Shown here in pieces: positions 21,985-33,542 of a DNA stretch of 64,000 bases. Below the pieces are notes generated by a model that did not search any database, was not told the DNA's origin, and worked only from the letters and a program-made list of their open reading frames with translations. This stretch comes from Peromyscus leucopus (Eukaryota; Chordata; Mammalia; Rodentia; Cricetidae). Where the stretch lies: NCBI RefSeq assembly GCF_004664715.2, contig NC_051075.1, forward strand, positions 38,153,958 to 38,217,957, given 5' to 3'. Position 1 is the first letter of the stretch. The number at the start of each line of letters is the position of its first letter. A program made the translations under genes and the position numbers.

Positions 21985-22650
21985 GGCCAGATGGTAGGAA
22001 TCTACAGGTCAAATGCCTGGTAAGTATTAAGAAAGGGACAGAACCTGCCCCTCAGCTGCCGCACTGAGGGTGTGAGAGCCGGAGAACCTGCCCTGGTCCT
22101 TGTTGCATAGGGTTTAACTAGCTGGGGCAATGCTGGAGAGCTCACCCTGATGGGGATGATGAGGGATATCTGGCAGACAGTGGACCAACCCTGCAACTAC
22201 CCAGCCCCAGACCAGGGCTATGAGTTGGCCCCTCCCATCCATAATCTGCCGGAGCATGGGAAAGCACCAGTCCTGTAGATCCAAAGTTGCAGGATCTTCA
22301 TGACACAGGACAACAACAGGACATCCAAGAGGAGTCCCAGTGAGGATCCAGTATAGAAAGTATAGCGGACACCAGAGGCCTCGAACCAGACCAGTGACTC
22401 TTAGCAATGAACACTTGCAAGTAAAGAAAAATGGACTAAAGTGTACACTGTGTGACTCACGATGTCACACTACAGCTTCTAGGATGAGATTTTTCCTTTT
22501 TTTTCTTTTCTCTTCAATTTTATGTTATTGAGAGGGAGGATAGTTTGCAAGGGCAGAGGGTGGATATGAAGGGATGGGGAGATAAATAGGATTCAAATAC
22601 ATGATGTGAAAATCACAAAGAGTAAATTAAAAAGTTAAAAAAATAAAGAA
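21985..22650 (+). mobile_element. L1 3' UTR-like fragment
   Basis: The last part carries a G-rich purine tract (GAGGGAGGATAGTTTGCAAG, GATGGGGAGATAAATAGGAT) followed by TGATGTGAAAATCACAAAGA and an A-rich end. This is the layout of rodent L1 3' untranslated regions. The start is approximate. Confidence 0.5.
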
Positions 22651-23334
22651 AGGAACAGAAAAGGGAACCTGTTGAGAGTGAGGTACTCAACAGACAGTCA
22701 AAGCCACAAACAGATAAGCACCGCAGTGTTAGGGACACACCTTCATGTTCCAACAGTGCAAGGAAGCATGAGCACACTGTGCCTTGGAAGCCAGAGTGGT
22801 GGTGAGTTCCGTGAGGAAGAAAAGACATTAACCTGGATGGGGCACAAGGAGGTATCCTGAGGGGGACTGAGGGGTTCTCCTTACAGCACCTCTCTAAGCT
22901 GTGCACTCGTGTGAGTTTCTGAGTTTTATTTTGCAGTGAGAAGGTAACGAGGGGAAGAATTGTGAGCAGCAATTCTAAGACACACATTTTTTTGTGGTGC
23001 CGTCAAAGGCCACAACGTAAGGGAATGACGGGAACTCTGGGGCCACTCTGACAGCCCGAACCCCAGCTTGGCTGTTTGCCAGTGGTGTGGCCCTGGGAGA
23101 GCGACTCAGCCTCTCTACGTCTCAGTTTTCTCATTTGTGAAGACGAGAGAAAAAGGCGTCCGCCTTTATAGTTCAGAGCTTCTGCCCTGACCCTGAGCCG
23201 TACCCAGAGCACTGCTGGGCAGACAGTGAGGTAGGTCTCTAGCTATCAGGAGCCAGATTGGTGGCTCTTGTTTCTTGCCTTTCTCCCCCACTATGGGGTG
23301 TTTACCCACCAACCCCACAGTTCCCCAGAGTTTT
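22651..23334. other. unique DNA, no supported gene
   Basis: Minus-strand frames at 22613-22987 and 23003-23212 have no recognisable domain. Confidence 0.4.
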
Positions 23335-23340
23335 CTTGAG

Positions 23341-23725
23341 TGCAGCAGCAGGAAATATTAGATAGAAGGATTTATTGCAGAGATAAACAGAAAGAAAATA
23401 AAGGATAGCCTCGAGAGGGCTTGGAACCTATTCCAATGAGCCCTGACTGTCTCTGGCCCAGGGTTTTTATAGAGACACCAAGGGGTGGAGCAAAAGACCT
23501 CCTCCCCCAGCACAGCCAAGTGCAGACCATCTCAGACATCTGCACTCAGGCCCGTGGTCCTAATCATCCTCTCTATGTGGACCTGCTGGGTAAAGCCACG
23601 AGGAACCTGAAAACGGGTTCCCACACCCCACGAGTCCTCCTGCACCTCATCACCACTGCCCGGAAACTTCCGGCCAAGAGGTTGAGGGGCAATGGGTAGA
23701 AGGCCACTTTCGTGGGCCTTTTACA
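23341..23725 (-). mobile_element. solo LTR, minus strand
   Basis: On the minus strand it begins TGTAAAAGGCCCACGAAAGT and ends TTCCTGCTGCTGCA. CTTGAG before and CTTGAC after match at 5 of 6 positions. Promoter and poly-A elements are in the right order on that strand: CTATAAAAACC near 23463-23473 and AATAAA at 23371-23376. I do not recognise the family. Confidence 0.7.
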
Positions 23726-23915
23726 CTTGACTAACATCATGGGATGCCGCTCAAGCTTGTACAGTCCAGGGAGCTCCATGTACACACCTGGGCCCAACTC
23801 GCCGAGCTTCCAACTTAGTAACGCTGGGATGGGGGCCAAGAATATCTGCGGCTGTAGAAAGCTGCAGATGACAAGGGGCACAGGCTGCCGTGAGGAACAT
23901 CAGATGGTTCCCCGT

Positions 23916-23952
<37 letters not shown>

Positions 23953-24105
23953 CGGCAGCTTTTTTATCCACCGCCTCTTCAGCTGCTGTCACGGCACCAG
24001 CTCGCTGCCCCACCAGTCACTGGCATCTGTGGCCTCCGAGAAGCAGGGCATGGAAAACAAGGAAAGACCAGCGGGGTGCATGCTGGCCACGGTAATGGCT
24101 CAGAA
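23726..24105. other. unique DNA with a (CA)n tract
   Basis: A CA repeat of about 19 units spans 23916-23952. Frames across it are repeat translations. No gene was seen. Confidence 0.5.
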
Positions 24106-24335
24106 CAGCGGCTCTCAACCTTCCTCATGCTGCGACCCTTTAGTACAGCGTCTCATGGTGTAGTGACCCCCCCCCCCAACCATAAAATTATTTTCGTTGC
24201 TACTTCATTACTGTAATTTTGCTACTGGTATGACTTGTGATGTAAATGTGTTTTCCTACGGTCGTAGGCGACCCCTGGGAAAGGGTCATTCAACGCTCCC
24301 CATGGGGTCACAACTCACAGGCTGAGGACCACTAG
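24106..24335 (+). mobile_element. hAT-type DNA transposon relic (URR1-like)
   Basis: The left end CAGCGGCTCTCAACCTTCCT and the right end CACAGGCTGAGGACCACTA are diverged inverted repeats. The inside reads ATAAAATTATTTTCGTTGCT and TAATTTTGCTACTGGTATGA, well-known words of the rodent URR1 elements. Possible 8-bp flanks GCTCAGAA and GCTAGAGG match at only part of their positions. Confidence 0.75.
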
Positions 24336-24479
24336 GCTAGAGGGAGGAGGCTCCAGAGGTGAGGGCTTGATGTTAACTAATTAGCCAGAAGCAACTGTGG
24401 GGGCAGCGAGCGTGATGGGACGAGAGCAGGACTCTCCTGCACGCCTTTGTCATGTTTCCATATCAAAGCAAGTCAGGAC
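24336..24479. other. unique DNA
   Basis: Nothing recognised. Confidence 0.4.
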
Positions 24480-24800
24480 AGGGGAGGTAGCCAAGCGGGA
24501 GACGCGATTGGGCCAAAGCGTGAGGAGCCCGGAGTTCCATGCACTCATGGTGACACGTGCTTGTGTGACATGTGACTCTGGAAAGACGGTGACAGGAGGG
24601 CCCTGCTGGAGCTTGCTGGCCGGCCAGCCTTGTCTAAGCATCTCGCCCCAGATCCTGGTGAGAGGCTGTCTCAAAATAACAAGGTAGAGGACTCCCGAGG
24701 AACAACACCTAGGTTGATGTATGACCTCCATGTACACGGGCGCGCACACATGCATGCACACCTGCACACATAGGAATACACATGAAACTGTGCACACCTG
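24480..24800 (+). mobile_element. B3/B4-type SINE, diverged
   Basis: CTTGCTGGCCGGCCAGCCTT, GTGAGAGGCTGTCTCAAAAT and a CA-rich tail (CACACATGCATGCACACCTG) fit the body and tail of B3-type SINEs. The head is poorly preserved. Confidence 0.45.
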
Positions 24801-24817
24801 TATATACATAGCTCACT

Positions 24818-24842
24818 TTTTTTTTTTTTTTTTTTTTTTTTT
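24818..24842 (+). repeat. poly-T run
   Basis: About 24 consecutive T. Confidence 0.95.
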
Positions 24843-25665
24843 GGCTTGAGAGCTTTAGATCGTATTTTTTTAAAAAAAATAACAACCTAAAATAAAAGTT
24901 ACAGGATGGCTTACTATTCTTGTGCAGAAAAAAAATCTACCAAATGCCTCTGGGCATACAGCACTGGCCTGAGGAACATTAGAGAATGATGTCATTCATT
25001 CGTTTATTCAATATGGGTTTATTGTGCATGGCTGAAAGTGTTGGGAAGTCCTTGCCACCTTAGAGACGATATTTCTGGAGGGGAGAGACAGGCCATCCAC
25101 GAATAAATCGGTAAGTTAATCAGAAATATTAGAACATGATAAAATGTCACTGCACTTATTTAATTTTTGCGTTGCTGGGGTTCAAATCCAGGGTCCCAGT
25201 CACGCTACCATTGAGCTATCCCTCTGTTCCTGAAAGATAAGGAGGTCCATTGAACCAGTTCTTAGAGAAGCCAGAGGTTTGATGTTTGGATGAATGGGAC
25301 AAGGATATCCCAGTGCAAAGTTGGTGTTTGTGGAGCGTTTCATTCCAGGATGGCCTCGGTGATGTGGAGGAATGGGGGACCGGCATTGAAGAGGAACCAG
25401 AGTTCGTCAGGCTTGTAGGTCATTTTGAGACTGGTCCCGAGCAGAGAAAAAGAATGGGGCCGTGGGTTAGAGGACCCACCTCCGCAGCTCTGGAGCACTG
25501 AGGGTGGATTGTAGAGGAAAAGGCTCACAGGAGGAGACAATTGAGGGGGTGCTCACCGGAACCTGGGAGAGAGGGGTCCCCATGGCTGGAACTTAGACCC
25601 CGGTGAAGGAAGAACATGTGTCCTGGAGGAAACTGAGTGGGATTTTCCTGCCAGGCTTTTTTCTC
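24843..25665. other. mostly unique DNA with an ID-like fragment
   Basis: At about 25155-25235 the minus strand resembles the ID/tRNA-type SINE head (GGGATAGCTCAATGGTAGCG, then GGATTTGAACCCC). Otherwise no gene or repeat was recognised. Confidence 0.4.
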
Positions 25666-25667
25666 TC

Positions 25668-25716
25668 GTGCGTGCGTGCGTGTGTGCGTGCGTGCGTGCG
25701 TGCGTGCGTGTGTGCA
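25668..25716 (+). repeat. (TGCG)n microsatellite
   Basis: Repeats of GTGC and GTGT words over about 48 bp, CpG-bearing. Confidence 0.9.
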
Positions 25717-25985
25717 TGTTTGAGTGTGTGAAGCTCATTTGTGTCCAGATACTTGTGAAGAGCTGAGGATGATATCTGGAATCTTCCTCCACTGCTCTTC
25801 TACCTTATTCTTTGGGATAGGTCTCTCAATCAAACCCAGAGCTCATTGATGTAGCTAGTCTTGCTAGCCGCTTGCTCTGGGGATCCAGTGTCTCCACTTT
25901 CCAAGGCTGGAATTCCAGGCAGGCTGCCATACTCACTGGCATTTATGTTGGTTGTGGGGATCCAAATTCTGTTCTTGGGCCATAT
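25717..25985 (-). mobile_element. B3/RSINE-type SINE, minus strand
   Basis: GGGATAGGTCTCTCAATCAA, CCCAGAGCTCATTGATGTAG and GTTGTGGGGATCCAAATTCT resemble the reversed body of RSINE/B3 elements. It is diverged. Confidence 0.5.
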
Positions 25986-26026
25986 ACTCTTCTGCTGGTT
26001 TAAAGTAGAGTGTGGAGAAACAGAGT

Positions 26027-26236
26027 AGAGAGCTGGAAATATAGTTAAGAGCACTTGTTGCTCTTGTAGAGGACCTGGGCTTGGTACCCAGCACCATATG
26101 GCAGCTCACAACTGCCTGTAACTCCAGTTCCAGGGCATCCGACGCCCTCTTCTGACCTCTGCAGACATACACATGGTGGGCATACGTACATTCAGGAAAA
26201 ACAGACACATAAAATGAATAAATTTGTAAAAATCGA
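26027..26236 (+). mobile_element. B2-type SINE
   Basis: AGCTGGAAATATAGTTAAGA, GCACCATATGGCAGCTCACA, CGCCCTCTTCTGACC and an AAATGAATAAATTTG tail. Confidence 0.7.
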
Positions 26237-26644
26237 GCCGGTTTGTTTGTTTGTTTCTTCTGTTTACCCAAGAAACCGAAATAATGAAGCTGTTTTCAAA
26301 CAGGAAGGCTGTAGGTAGACTCCTTTAGGAAAGATATTAAAGTTTGTTTTGTATTGCATGAGGCTGATGCCCAAGAAGAGAACATCCAGAAGACACTGGC
26401 CCCGGAGTCTGGAGTTGGAGAATTGCGTGGGCTGGAAGGGCACACCTGAGGCTTACCGATGCAGATGATAGAAAGACCACCGGCAATCCATCCCGAAGGG
26501 CAGTAGTGACACTCAGGGAGAAAGTGCTCTGATCCTGCCTGAACAGCTGGGCATGAGGCCATGGAGGGTCCCAGACAGGAGAGAGTGAGGAAAGTACCAG
26601 GAGTGGGCTGTTCCAAGGCGGCAGGGATCGTAGAGAAGGTGAAC

Positions 26645-26645
<1 letters not shown>
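26237..26645. other. unique DNA
   Basis: A minus-strand frame of 106 codons at 26296-26616 has no recognisable domain. Confidence 0.4.

Positions 26646-26695
<50 letters not shown>
26646..26695 (+). repeat. (GT)n microsatellite
   Basis: About 24 GT units. Confidence 0.95.
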
Positions 26696-27724
26696 GTGAG
26701 TGGGTGGATTAGAGAAGGACTAGAATATGACCATAGGATTTAGGACTGGGGGGATCATTCCTCACTGACAAGGGTAAAACTATTAAAGCCAGGCTGGGTG
26801 GGGTTAAGAGGAAAAGGAATCGGAGGAATTGGAGACAGACCGAAAGAGCAAGTAGTTTCGAGTGCAAAGGACCAGAGGTCTTGTTTATGATGGAGGTATG
26901 TGGGGAGCTGAGGAAGCCTTGAGTGAATGTGTGCTGTTGACACAGCCAGGGTCATGTCCAAGACCGGTGCCTCAACCCCCTGAGGATGGCAAAGTCTCTT
27001 CCTTCTTGAGAACCTCAGTTCATACATAAACATGTGTCCATCTGACTATACTTGAAAGCCTGAGCAATCTGCTCTGAAAGTCAGCTGTCCGTCACCAGAA
27101 ATTGCTTGTGCTGTTGGCGTTCTTGTGATGACTAGGCAGTTAGCCCAGCTTCCACCCACCAGGTGAGTCAGAGCCAATTCCCTGAGCCTGGTGCCTTGTT
27201 CCTCACAGAGTGACCCTCGGACCAGCAACATCCACATTCCCTGGATACATGTTTGGAATGCAGGACCTCAGCCATACTCAGACCCACCAATTCAGTATTG
27301 GCCAGTTTTAGCCAGGTCCCCAGGTGATTCTCTGGCACATTCGGATCTGAGAAGTGGTGTGATGTATTTCATGTTACTGCTAAGAACAAAGCAGGTATCG
27401 CCAAGAAGAAAGAAGGGTAAGGAGCCCTGGGAAAGATTATGTTACTCATCAATCCCAAGTTCAATATACTTTTTCCCTCTGCCTCCCTGCAAAGCCCCAA
27501 GCCTTGGCAGCACATTGAACTCATGCGAACCTCATTAAAAGTAAGCCAAACAAAATTCTAACTTGCATGACTCAAGATATTTCACTGTCCCTTTAGGGAG
27601 AAAGAGGTCTGAACAAAGTTGATTATACAGAAAACAAACTAAAACAGCTCTGAATGTTTGACCTGCAAGAGTTACCATTAAAGTTAGAGAACCAGAAAAT
27701 TCCAGAGCTCAGGGGACTGTCTTT
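26696..27724. other. unique DNA, no supported gene
   Basis: Frames at 26755-27033, 27046-27237 and 27191-27538 have no recognisable domains. No repeat family was recognised. Confidence 0.4.
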
Positions 27725-27885
27725 CTATGTTGACTGCACATTAATGTTACCAGAGAGCTTTCAAAAAATCAAAATAAAAAGTACCTATGCTGAGTTCCAA
27801 TCCCAGTTACCCTGGTTGAGGTGCTTTGATTGCAGAAAGCCATTTTTAAAAGCTCTCCAGCCATTCTAGTATACAACGAGGGATG
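27725..27885. mobile_element. MER5A-like hAT relic
   Basis: The left side reads GACTGCACATTAATGTTACC, AGAGAGCTTTCAAAAAATC and GAGTTCCAATCCCAG; the right side has CATTTTTAAAAGCTCTCCAG and CCATTCTAGTATACA. The paired AGCTTTnAAAAA / TTTTTAAAAGCTC ends with a C-rich middle are the pattern of MER5A, an old eutherian non-autonomous hAT element. Diverged. Confidence 0.5.
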
Positions 27886-28396
27886 GGAATGACTGGCAGA
27901 AATAAAATGAGGCACATTATCTAATACCGAAATTAAAAGTGAAATTCATTTTAATACTGCTTGACTTCGTCTACTATCTTTGATATGTTGTAATTTGAAT
28001 ATATAATTAAAATAAAGAACTAATTTCCAAAATGTTTCCCCCTTGTGCTTTGAAACAGGTGTGTATTTTGTGCTTGAAGTACATCTCGGTTCAGACCTGC
28101 TACTGTTCAGGGTTTGGAAGGCCACGTGTGCTAACTAACGGCCGCCATGGTGGACAGTGCAGCTTCAAGTACAGAGAGTGGGGTGGAAGGTCTCCACAGC
28201 TGGAAAACAAAATGTTTACCCGCTGGACACAGAGGAGATGGTTCAGGAAACACCGAAGTACGATCATGCTAGGAGGTGGGAGGGCAGGGCAGAGGAAGGA
28301 ATCGTCCTTCAGTATTTCCTGTCTGCTTTCAAAGTGTGTTGTGACCTGTGGAGTCTAGGAGGGCCATTGTTGCCCCTTTATAAGGTAACTCCATTT

Positions 28397-28398
<2 letters not shown>
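27886..28398. other. unique DNA, no supported gene
   Basis: Frames at 28032-28358 and 28157-28528 run into the microsatellite and have no recognisable domain. Confidence 0.4.

Positions 28399-28487
<89 letters not shown>
28399..28487 (+). repeat. (CT)n(GT)n compound microsatellite
   Basis: About 22 CT units followed directly by about 22 GT units. Confidence 0.97.
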
Positions 28488-28489
<2 letters not shown>

Positions 28490-28529
28490 GGAAGCGTCTA
28501 CAGTAGTAAGTTTTTCAAAAGGTCTTGAG

Positions 28530-28858
28530 CATCAACTGCCCTTCCCTGTATTCACCCCTCTACCCCAACCCCCAACTCCTACTACAGTTTAACCCTTTCC
28601 TGTCCTGCATTTCCACTTTAACCCTTTATATCACAGAATTCTACCTCCCTCCCCATAAAAGCTCTCCCCTCTCCATGGCCCCTTACCTATTTCCTGACCT
28701 CAGTGGGTATTCCAAACTTAACACGTATCTGGAGATTTAAAGCTAATGTCCACAGATGAGAGAGAGCATGTGACATTTGTCTTTCTGTGTCTGGGTTACC
28801 TCGGTAAGAACGGTTGTTTCCAGCTCCATTCATACGCTGTGTGACAAAACATTTCCTG
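28530..28858 (-). mobile_element. L1 fragment, minus strand (outer part)
   Basis: TTGTCTTTCTGTGTCTGGGT followed by CCAGCTCCATTCATACG reads as the antisense of the L1 ORF2/3' region. The same L1 resumes at 29390. Confidence 0.6.
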
Positions 28859-29389
28859 GGCAGACTCAACATACACATCTATTTACCTCAGAGAGGGATC
28901 TGACACCAGACCAGAGTACAGATAGCAACCAAGTCCAATCTGGCCATCCAACGGGTTTTATCGGAGGTACTAACAGGAGTATGGGTGAGGAGTTACGTCC
29001 AGGAGCAGGAATGACTCACAGACAGCTGCACCACCAAATCCTATCCCAGCATGAGTGACAGCTCCCAAACCCGGGAACCTGGAGCACACGGCACAGCCTG
29101 CAGGCGGCTTAGCAGGTTGGAGGCCGTCCTTTCCAAGGGACTCTGGTCTAAAGTTCTCCCAGGCAGTCCAGCTGGTTTTTCCTTCTTCCTGACAGCTGGT
29201 CTAGAGTCGTCCTTACAGCTTGGCTTTTCTGAGTCTTCTTTGTAGCTTTTATCGGTTACTCCGGCAGGGAGGGACCTAGTGAATCCGGTCTGTTTCATGG
29301 ACTTCCTGGAGCTATTAAGGAGCTTCCCTGAAGGATGGAATATTTCAGTCTCAGAGGAAGCTGGTACACAACATCCTACAACTGAAAAT
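28859..29389. other. about 530-bp segment interrupting the L1
   Basis: The L1 sequence stops near CAAAACATTTCCTGG and resumes near AAAATTTCACAATTTGGATT. The inserted segment carries GGGAACCTGGAGCACACGGC and ACAGCCTGCAGGCGGC. I remember such words in rodent repeats but cannot name the family, and no clean target duplication is visible. Confidence 0.4.
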
Positions 29390-29765
29390 TTCACAATTTG
29401 GATTTTCTTAACAGCTGAATAACATTCTGTTGTGTATATGTACCACATTTTTTATTAGCTGTTCATCCTTTGCTGACTACCTAGGTTGCTTTTGTCTCCA
29501 GGATATTGTGAATAGAGAAACAATGAAAAGAGATGAGAGGGTTCTCTGCAGTAGGACATGGGTCCTTTGGGTGCATGCCCAAGAGTGGCGCAGCTGGATC
29601 ATATGGTAGATCTATTTCTAGCCGTTTGAGTAACCTCCATGCTGATTTCCACAGTGGCTTCACCAGTTTACATTCCTATCAACAGAGAATAAGTGTCCCA
29701 CTTTTCCCACATACATTTGTTCTTAGGTTAACTCTTTTGGAGCTGTTGGCCAGCAAGATCCCATA
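29390..29765 (-). mobile_element. L1 ORF2 3' part, minus strand
   Basis: Minus-strand translation of 29481-29663 gives LPYDPAAPLLGMHPKD, and of 29041-29448 starts with WYIYTTECYSAVKK, both typical of the L1 ORF2 C-terminal region. The frames are broken, so this is a dead copy. Confidence 0.8.
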
Positions 29766-29989
29766 GACCCCTCAAACATTACAGACTATCACTGATGCTC
29801 TTGATGACCCTCCAGACCTTGATGGCAATACCCTGTTGCTGAAGACACCACTTACTTGAGTTCTAGAACGTGGAGAAATAAAACTTGTCCTCACTTAGAA
29901 GCTTCATCCTCTCTGGTTAGCTTTCACAGAGCTGGAAGGTGCTATGCATGCTACCAGAGGAGAAAAGTCATCATCATTCTTACCTCGCT
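29766..29989. other. unique DNA
   Basis: Nothing recognised. Confidence 0.35.
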
Positions 29990-30195
29990 GTGAACCCTAC
30001 ATGCTACATCAATGACCCCACCCCAATAGAAGGCCACATATCCAAGAATATTTGAGGAGCACAAATTGGGTTACAGAGAGAGTGGGGCGGACGACACAAA
30101 GTTGTTTAGGTAGGGAAGGGGCGGGTGGGTAGGAATACCATCAAAATACGTTATGTAAACTTCTCATAGAACTTATAGGAAAACAACAAAAAATG
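29990..30195 (+). mobile_element. L1 3' UTR-like fragment
   Basis: GACACAAAGTTGTTTAGGTA, GGGAAGGGGCGGGTGGGTAG and then ATCAAAATACGTTATGTAAA with an A-rich end follow the order of rodent L1 3' ends (purine tract followed by ATCAAAATA...). Confidence 0.5.
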
Positions 30196-30916
30196 AGCAC
30201 TGTGGAAGTTAAAGAAGGTAGGACTTGGAAAGTCTGTAAACTTTCTTCCAGAAACAAAAGTCTTGTCTGGGGTTTAAAGGACATAGGTAAATCCTCCCGA
30301 TGCTGCATTTAGGCTGCAGTTGAAGACTGTGCTGGGAACTAATGAGAGGATTTTGACCTAAGGGAAGGTAATGTAGTCCCTGCCTGAGTCTCCTTTCTCT
30401 TTCTGGGATGCACTGATACGGGAGAACCTGCAAACAAGCATCCTTGCAGGGTTCGCTGTCCGCATAGCGTAGCTGAGCCAGTGCTGGAGTCAGGGGTGGC
30501 TCTGGGTTGCTGGATCCATTCCCGCCCCCTTTCTCCCCCCCCCCCCCCCGCATCGCCGTCCCCCCATCCTCTTAGAAAAGCAGCATAGCAGATCTTCTCC
30601 CAAAGCCGGCCACTGCAAAAACCGAAGGATTCCTTAGCATAACACTCCATTAATTTAGCATAACTTAGAATCTAATTTTTATCATGATGTTTTCCCCCAA
30701 AGAAATCGCAGACATCACTTAGCTGCTGGCACACTGAGCGGCACTGTAACCAGGCCACGTAGCTCTTCTGTGCCCGAGGCAAATGTGCAGGGAGTCTTGG
30801 TGGCATGTGTTGGGAACTAGGTTAGATGCATTTCTCAGGCCAAGAGCGGGGTGCTTGACTGCTGCTGGCAGCCAAGTGAGGAGACTTAGGGGGGACAGCC
30901 CATCTATCTCCCCCCA

Positions 30917-30917
<1 letters not shown>
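30196..30917. other. unique DNA with a C run
   Basis: A run of about 15 C lies at 30535-30549, next to CGCATCGCCGTCCCCCC. Minus-strand frames crossing it are Gly-rich translations of the run. No gene was seen. Confidence 0.45.

Positions 30918-30964
<47 letters not shown>
30918..30964 (+). repeat. (CA)n microsatellite
   Basis: About 23 CA units. Confidence 0.95.
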
Positions 30965-30967
<3 letters not shown>

Positions 30968-31552
30968 CCTGTCCAACTGCCATAATCATGTGAAGTCCTC
31001 TTTGCACTTAGTTCTAACAAGCCAGTCTCCACCACTACTTCCTACAGCTGACGACAATTTTAAAAAGGAAACATTGAGGGGACGAACTTGATTTGTGGTC
31101 AGCCTGCTGTAGCTCAAGCCCTTTCCTTTGCCAATAGTATCACTTCTCCATCGAAGGCCCAAGGCGTTCTTACTGTAAAAATCCATCTCAGCAGAGTCAA
31201 GAGCTCACCCATCCCCAGGAGTGACCTTTTCACATCCAGGAGCAGATGACACATAAAGTACTCTCCCCTTGATGCTTTTGTAATAAAGGATAAAGCACTA
31301 CCCAAAAAATGTCAGCCATCAGTGGGTGATGGAGACCTTTTAAGGCAAGTATTAAATTAGACTTAATGGAAGCCTGAAATAGCTTTTCACAGGCAACAGC
31401 AACCATTAGAACCGAGTACGGAATGAAGTTAGCAAACTCCCAAGTATGAACCTGCAATTATGGTAGTCTACCAGAGGGCATTTTGGGAACTTGGTTTTAT
31501 GCCCTAATGGGGAGGCTTGAGACAATCCGAAAATACTTTTTGTTTTGTATGT
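30965..31552. other. unique DNA
   Basis: Short frames on the minus strand at 30986-31457 have no recognisable domain. Confidence 0.4.
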
Positions 31553-31697
31553 ACTTATTTCTTTTGTGTTGGGACAGGGCCTTACTGTGTAACTCTGACT
31601 GGTCTGGATCCCGGTATGTAAATGACCAGGCTGGCCTCGAACTCACCACCTCCGTCAAGTCCTGGGATTAAAGGTGTGTGTCATCATGCCTGGCTAA
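31553..31697 (-). mobile_element. B1 SINE, minus strand, old
   Basis: GGGACAGGGCCTTACTGTGT, CCAGGCTGGCCTCGAACTCA and CTGGGATTAAAGGTGTGTG are diverged, reversed B1 words. Confidence 0.7.
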
Positions 31698-32040
31698 TAA
31701 TTTTTACTTCAAAATAAGTAGATTATAATATTTTTAATAAAAATATGTTTAAAGATTGGTCATGTGAATAGATTCTTAAATCAATCAAAGGCTAGAAACA
31801 AAAACAGTACTATGCAGCTGACTACCCTGTTTTCATCGTTTCTGGTGTCTACAACCCCAGATATAGTGACCATTCTTCTTTGGACTCACGCTTTTGAGGA
31901 CAAGAGAGAATTTTTCCCCATTTCAATAGCTCAACAATTTTCCATTTCCTGGAATGGGAAGAAAATAAAAACATGTTCACATGTACCCCAGAAGTGTAAA
32001 GTGCTCCCCTCACATAATGACACAACAGCGTTAATCGAAC
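31698..32040. other. unique DNA
   Basis: Part of a 134-codon plus-strand frame (31764-32168) that runs into the L1; no recognisable domain. Confidence 0.4.
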
Positions 32041-32057
32041 ACAGGACAAGTACTTCT

Positions 32058-33180
32058 TATTTTTTTATTCATTTTACATACCAACCACAGATACCCCTCT
32101 CATCCCTCCTCCCGCTTCCCCCCCTCCCCCCCTCCACCTTTCCCTCTGACCCACCCTCCCATCCCTGACTCCAAAAGGGTAAGTCCTCCCATGGTGGGGA
32201 CAGCAAAGCCTGGTACATTCAGTTGAGGCAGGACAAAGCCCCTCCCCCCCTGCATCAAGGGTGAGCAAGGCTTCCCACCATAGGTGGTGGGCTCCAAGAA
32301 GCCAACTCATGCACCGGGGACAGATCCTGATCCCACTGCCAGAGGCCCCTCACACAGACCAAGCTATACAACTGTCTCCCGTATGTAGAGGGCTTAGTCC
32401 AGTCCCATGCAAGTTCCACAGCTGTTGGTCTAAAGTTTGTGAGTTCCTACGAGCTTTGTTCAGTTGTCTCTGTAGATTTCCCCATCATGATCTTGACCCC
32501 CCTTGCTCATAGAATCCCTCTTCTCTCTCTCCAACTGGACTCCTGGAGCTCGTCCTGGTGCTGGGTTGTGGATCTCTGCACCTGCTTCCATCAGTTACTG
32601 GATGAAGGCTCTATGATGACAGTTAGGGTAGTCACCAATCTGATTACAGGAGAAGGCCAGTTCAGGCACCCTCTCCGCTATTGCTGGTAGTCTAATCTGG
32701 GGTCATCCTTGTGGATTCCTGGGAATTTCCCTAGCACCAAGTTTCTCCCTTATCCTATAATGCTGTGGGATATCTTACTGCATGCTGTGAATATGTGTTG
32801 CTCCCATTGGCTAATAAATAAAGCTGTTTGGGCCTATGGCAAGGCAGCTTAGGGGCAGGTGGAAATCCAAGCGGAGAGACAGGAAGAAGAAAGGAGAGGC
32901 AGAAGAGATGCTAGCCTGCCACCCAAGGAACAACATGCCAGCAGACTGGTAAGCCATGGAACACATGGTAAAACATAGATGAATAGAAATGGGTTAAGAT
33001 ATAAGAGCTAGCAAGCAAGAGGCCTGCCATAGACCATACAGTTTGTAAATAATATTAAGCCTCTGAATGATAATTTTATAAGTGGCTGCAGGTCCACAGG
33101 AAGGGAGGGACCAGAGAAGCCTTCTGACTATACCATAATGTCTCCCTCTATCAAGAGATCTCTTTCATTGCTCTACTACT
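32058..33180 (-). mobile_element. 5'-truncated L1, minus strand, split by a solo LTR
   Basis: A 17-bp direct repeat (ACAGGACAAGTACTTCT at 32041-32057; ACAGGACAAGTATTTCT at 33181-33197, one mismatch) flanks it. The left end on the plus strand is T-rich, the complement of a poly-A tail, then comes a C-rich block (CCTCCCGCTTCCCCCCCTCC), the complement of the L1 3' UTR purine tract. Words such as TAGGGTAGTCACCAATCTGA are common in rodent L1s. The LTR at 32761-33132 splits it, and the L1 resumes with TCTCCCTCTATCAAGAGATC. Confidence 0.8.
32761..33132 (+). mobile_element. family-A solo LTR
   Basis: It begins TGCTGTGGGATATCTTACTG and ends near CCTTCTGACTATA, flanked by CTATAA (32755-32760) and CCATAA (33133-33138), 5 of 6 matching. 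TTGGCTAATAAATAAAGCTG near the start and AAGCCATGGAACACATGG inside are shared with the other family-A copies. The 3' end could also be placed three bases further right (ending CCA), with TAATG[C/T] flanks. Confidence 0.8.
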
Positions 33181-33197
33181 ACAGGACAAGTATTTCT

Positions 33198-33542
33198 ATA
33201 CTCTCTTAGACTAGGCTGAGTTCTCATTGTGGTGAAAATTACCTTTAAGTCCATGACAAGCCTCTGGGTGTGTGGAAACGAGGTCTAGGTTTAGTTTTCA
33301 GTTGGGATGAGTGAGAGGAGGTCGTGAGAAATAAGAAAAGAGTGTCTGCAAGGTGGGACAGCGGGACCACTCCGTGTAGCATTATAGCTCAGAAATGACT
33401 AAGTTAGGTACAGCGACGAAGAGTGTGCACTTCCATAGGACTGATTGATTTCCAGTTCAGCCTCTGTGATTTAACCTGCCGGGTTGTCTTGGAAGTTTCC
33501 TCTGTGTTTAATCTCAATTCCCCTGCCTTAAAAATGGAGATA
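33198..33542. other. unique DNA
   Basis: Nothing recognised. Confidence 0.35.
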
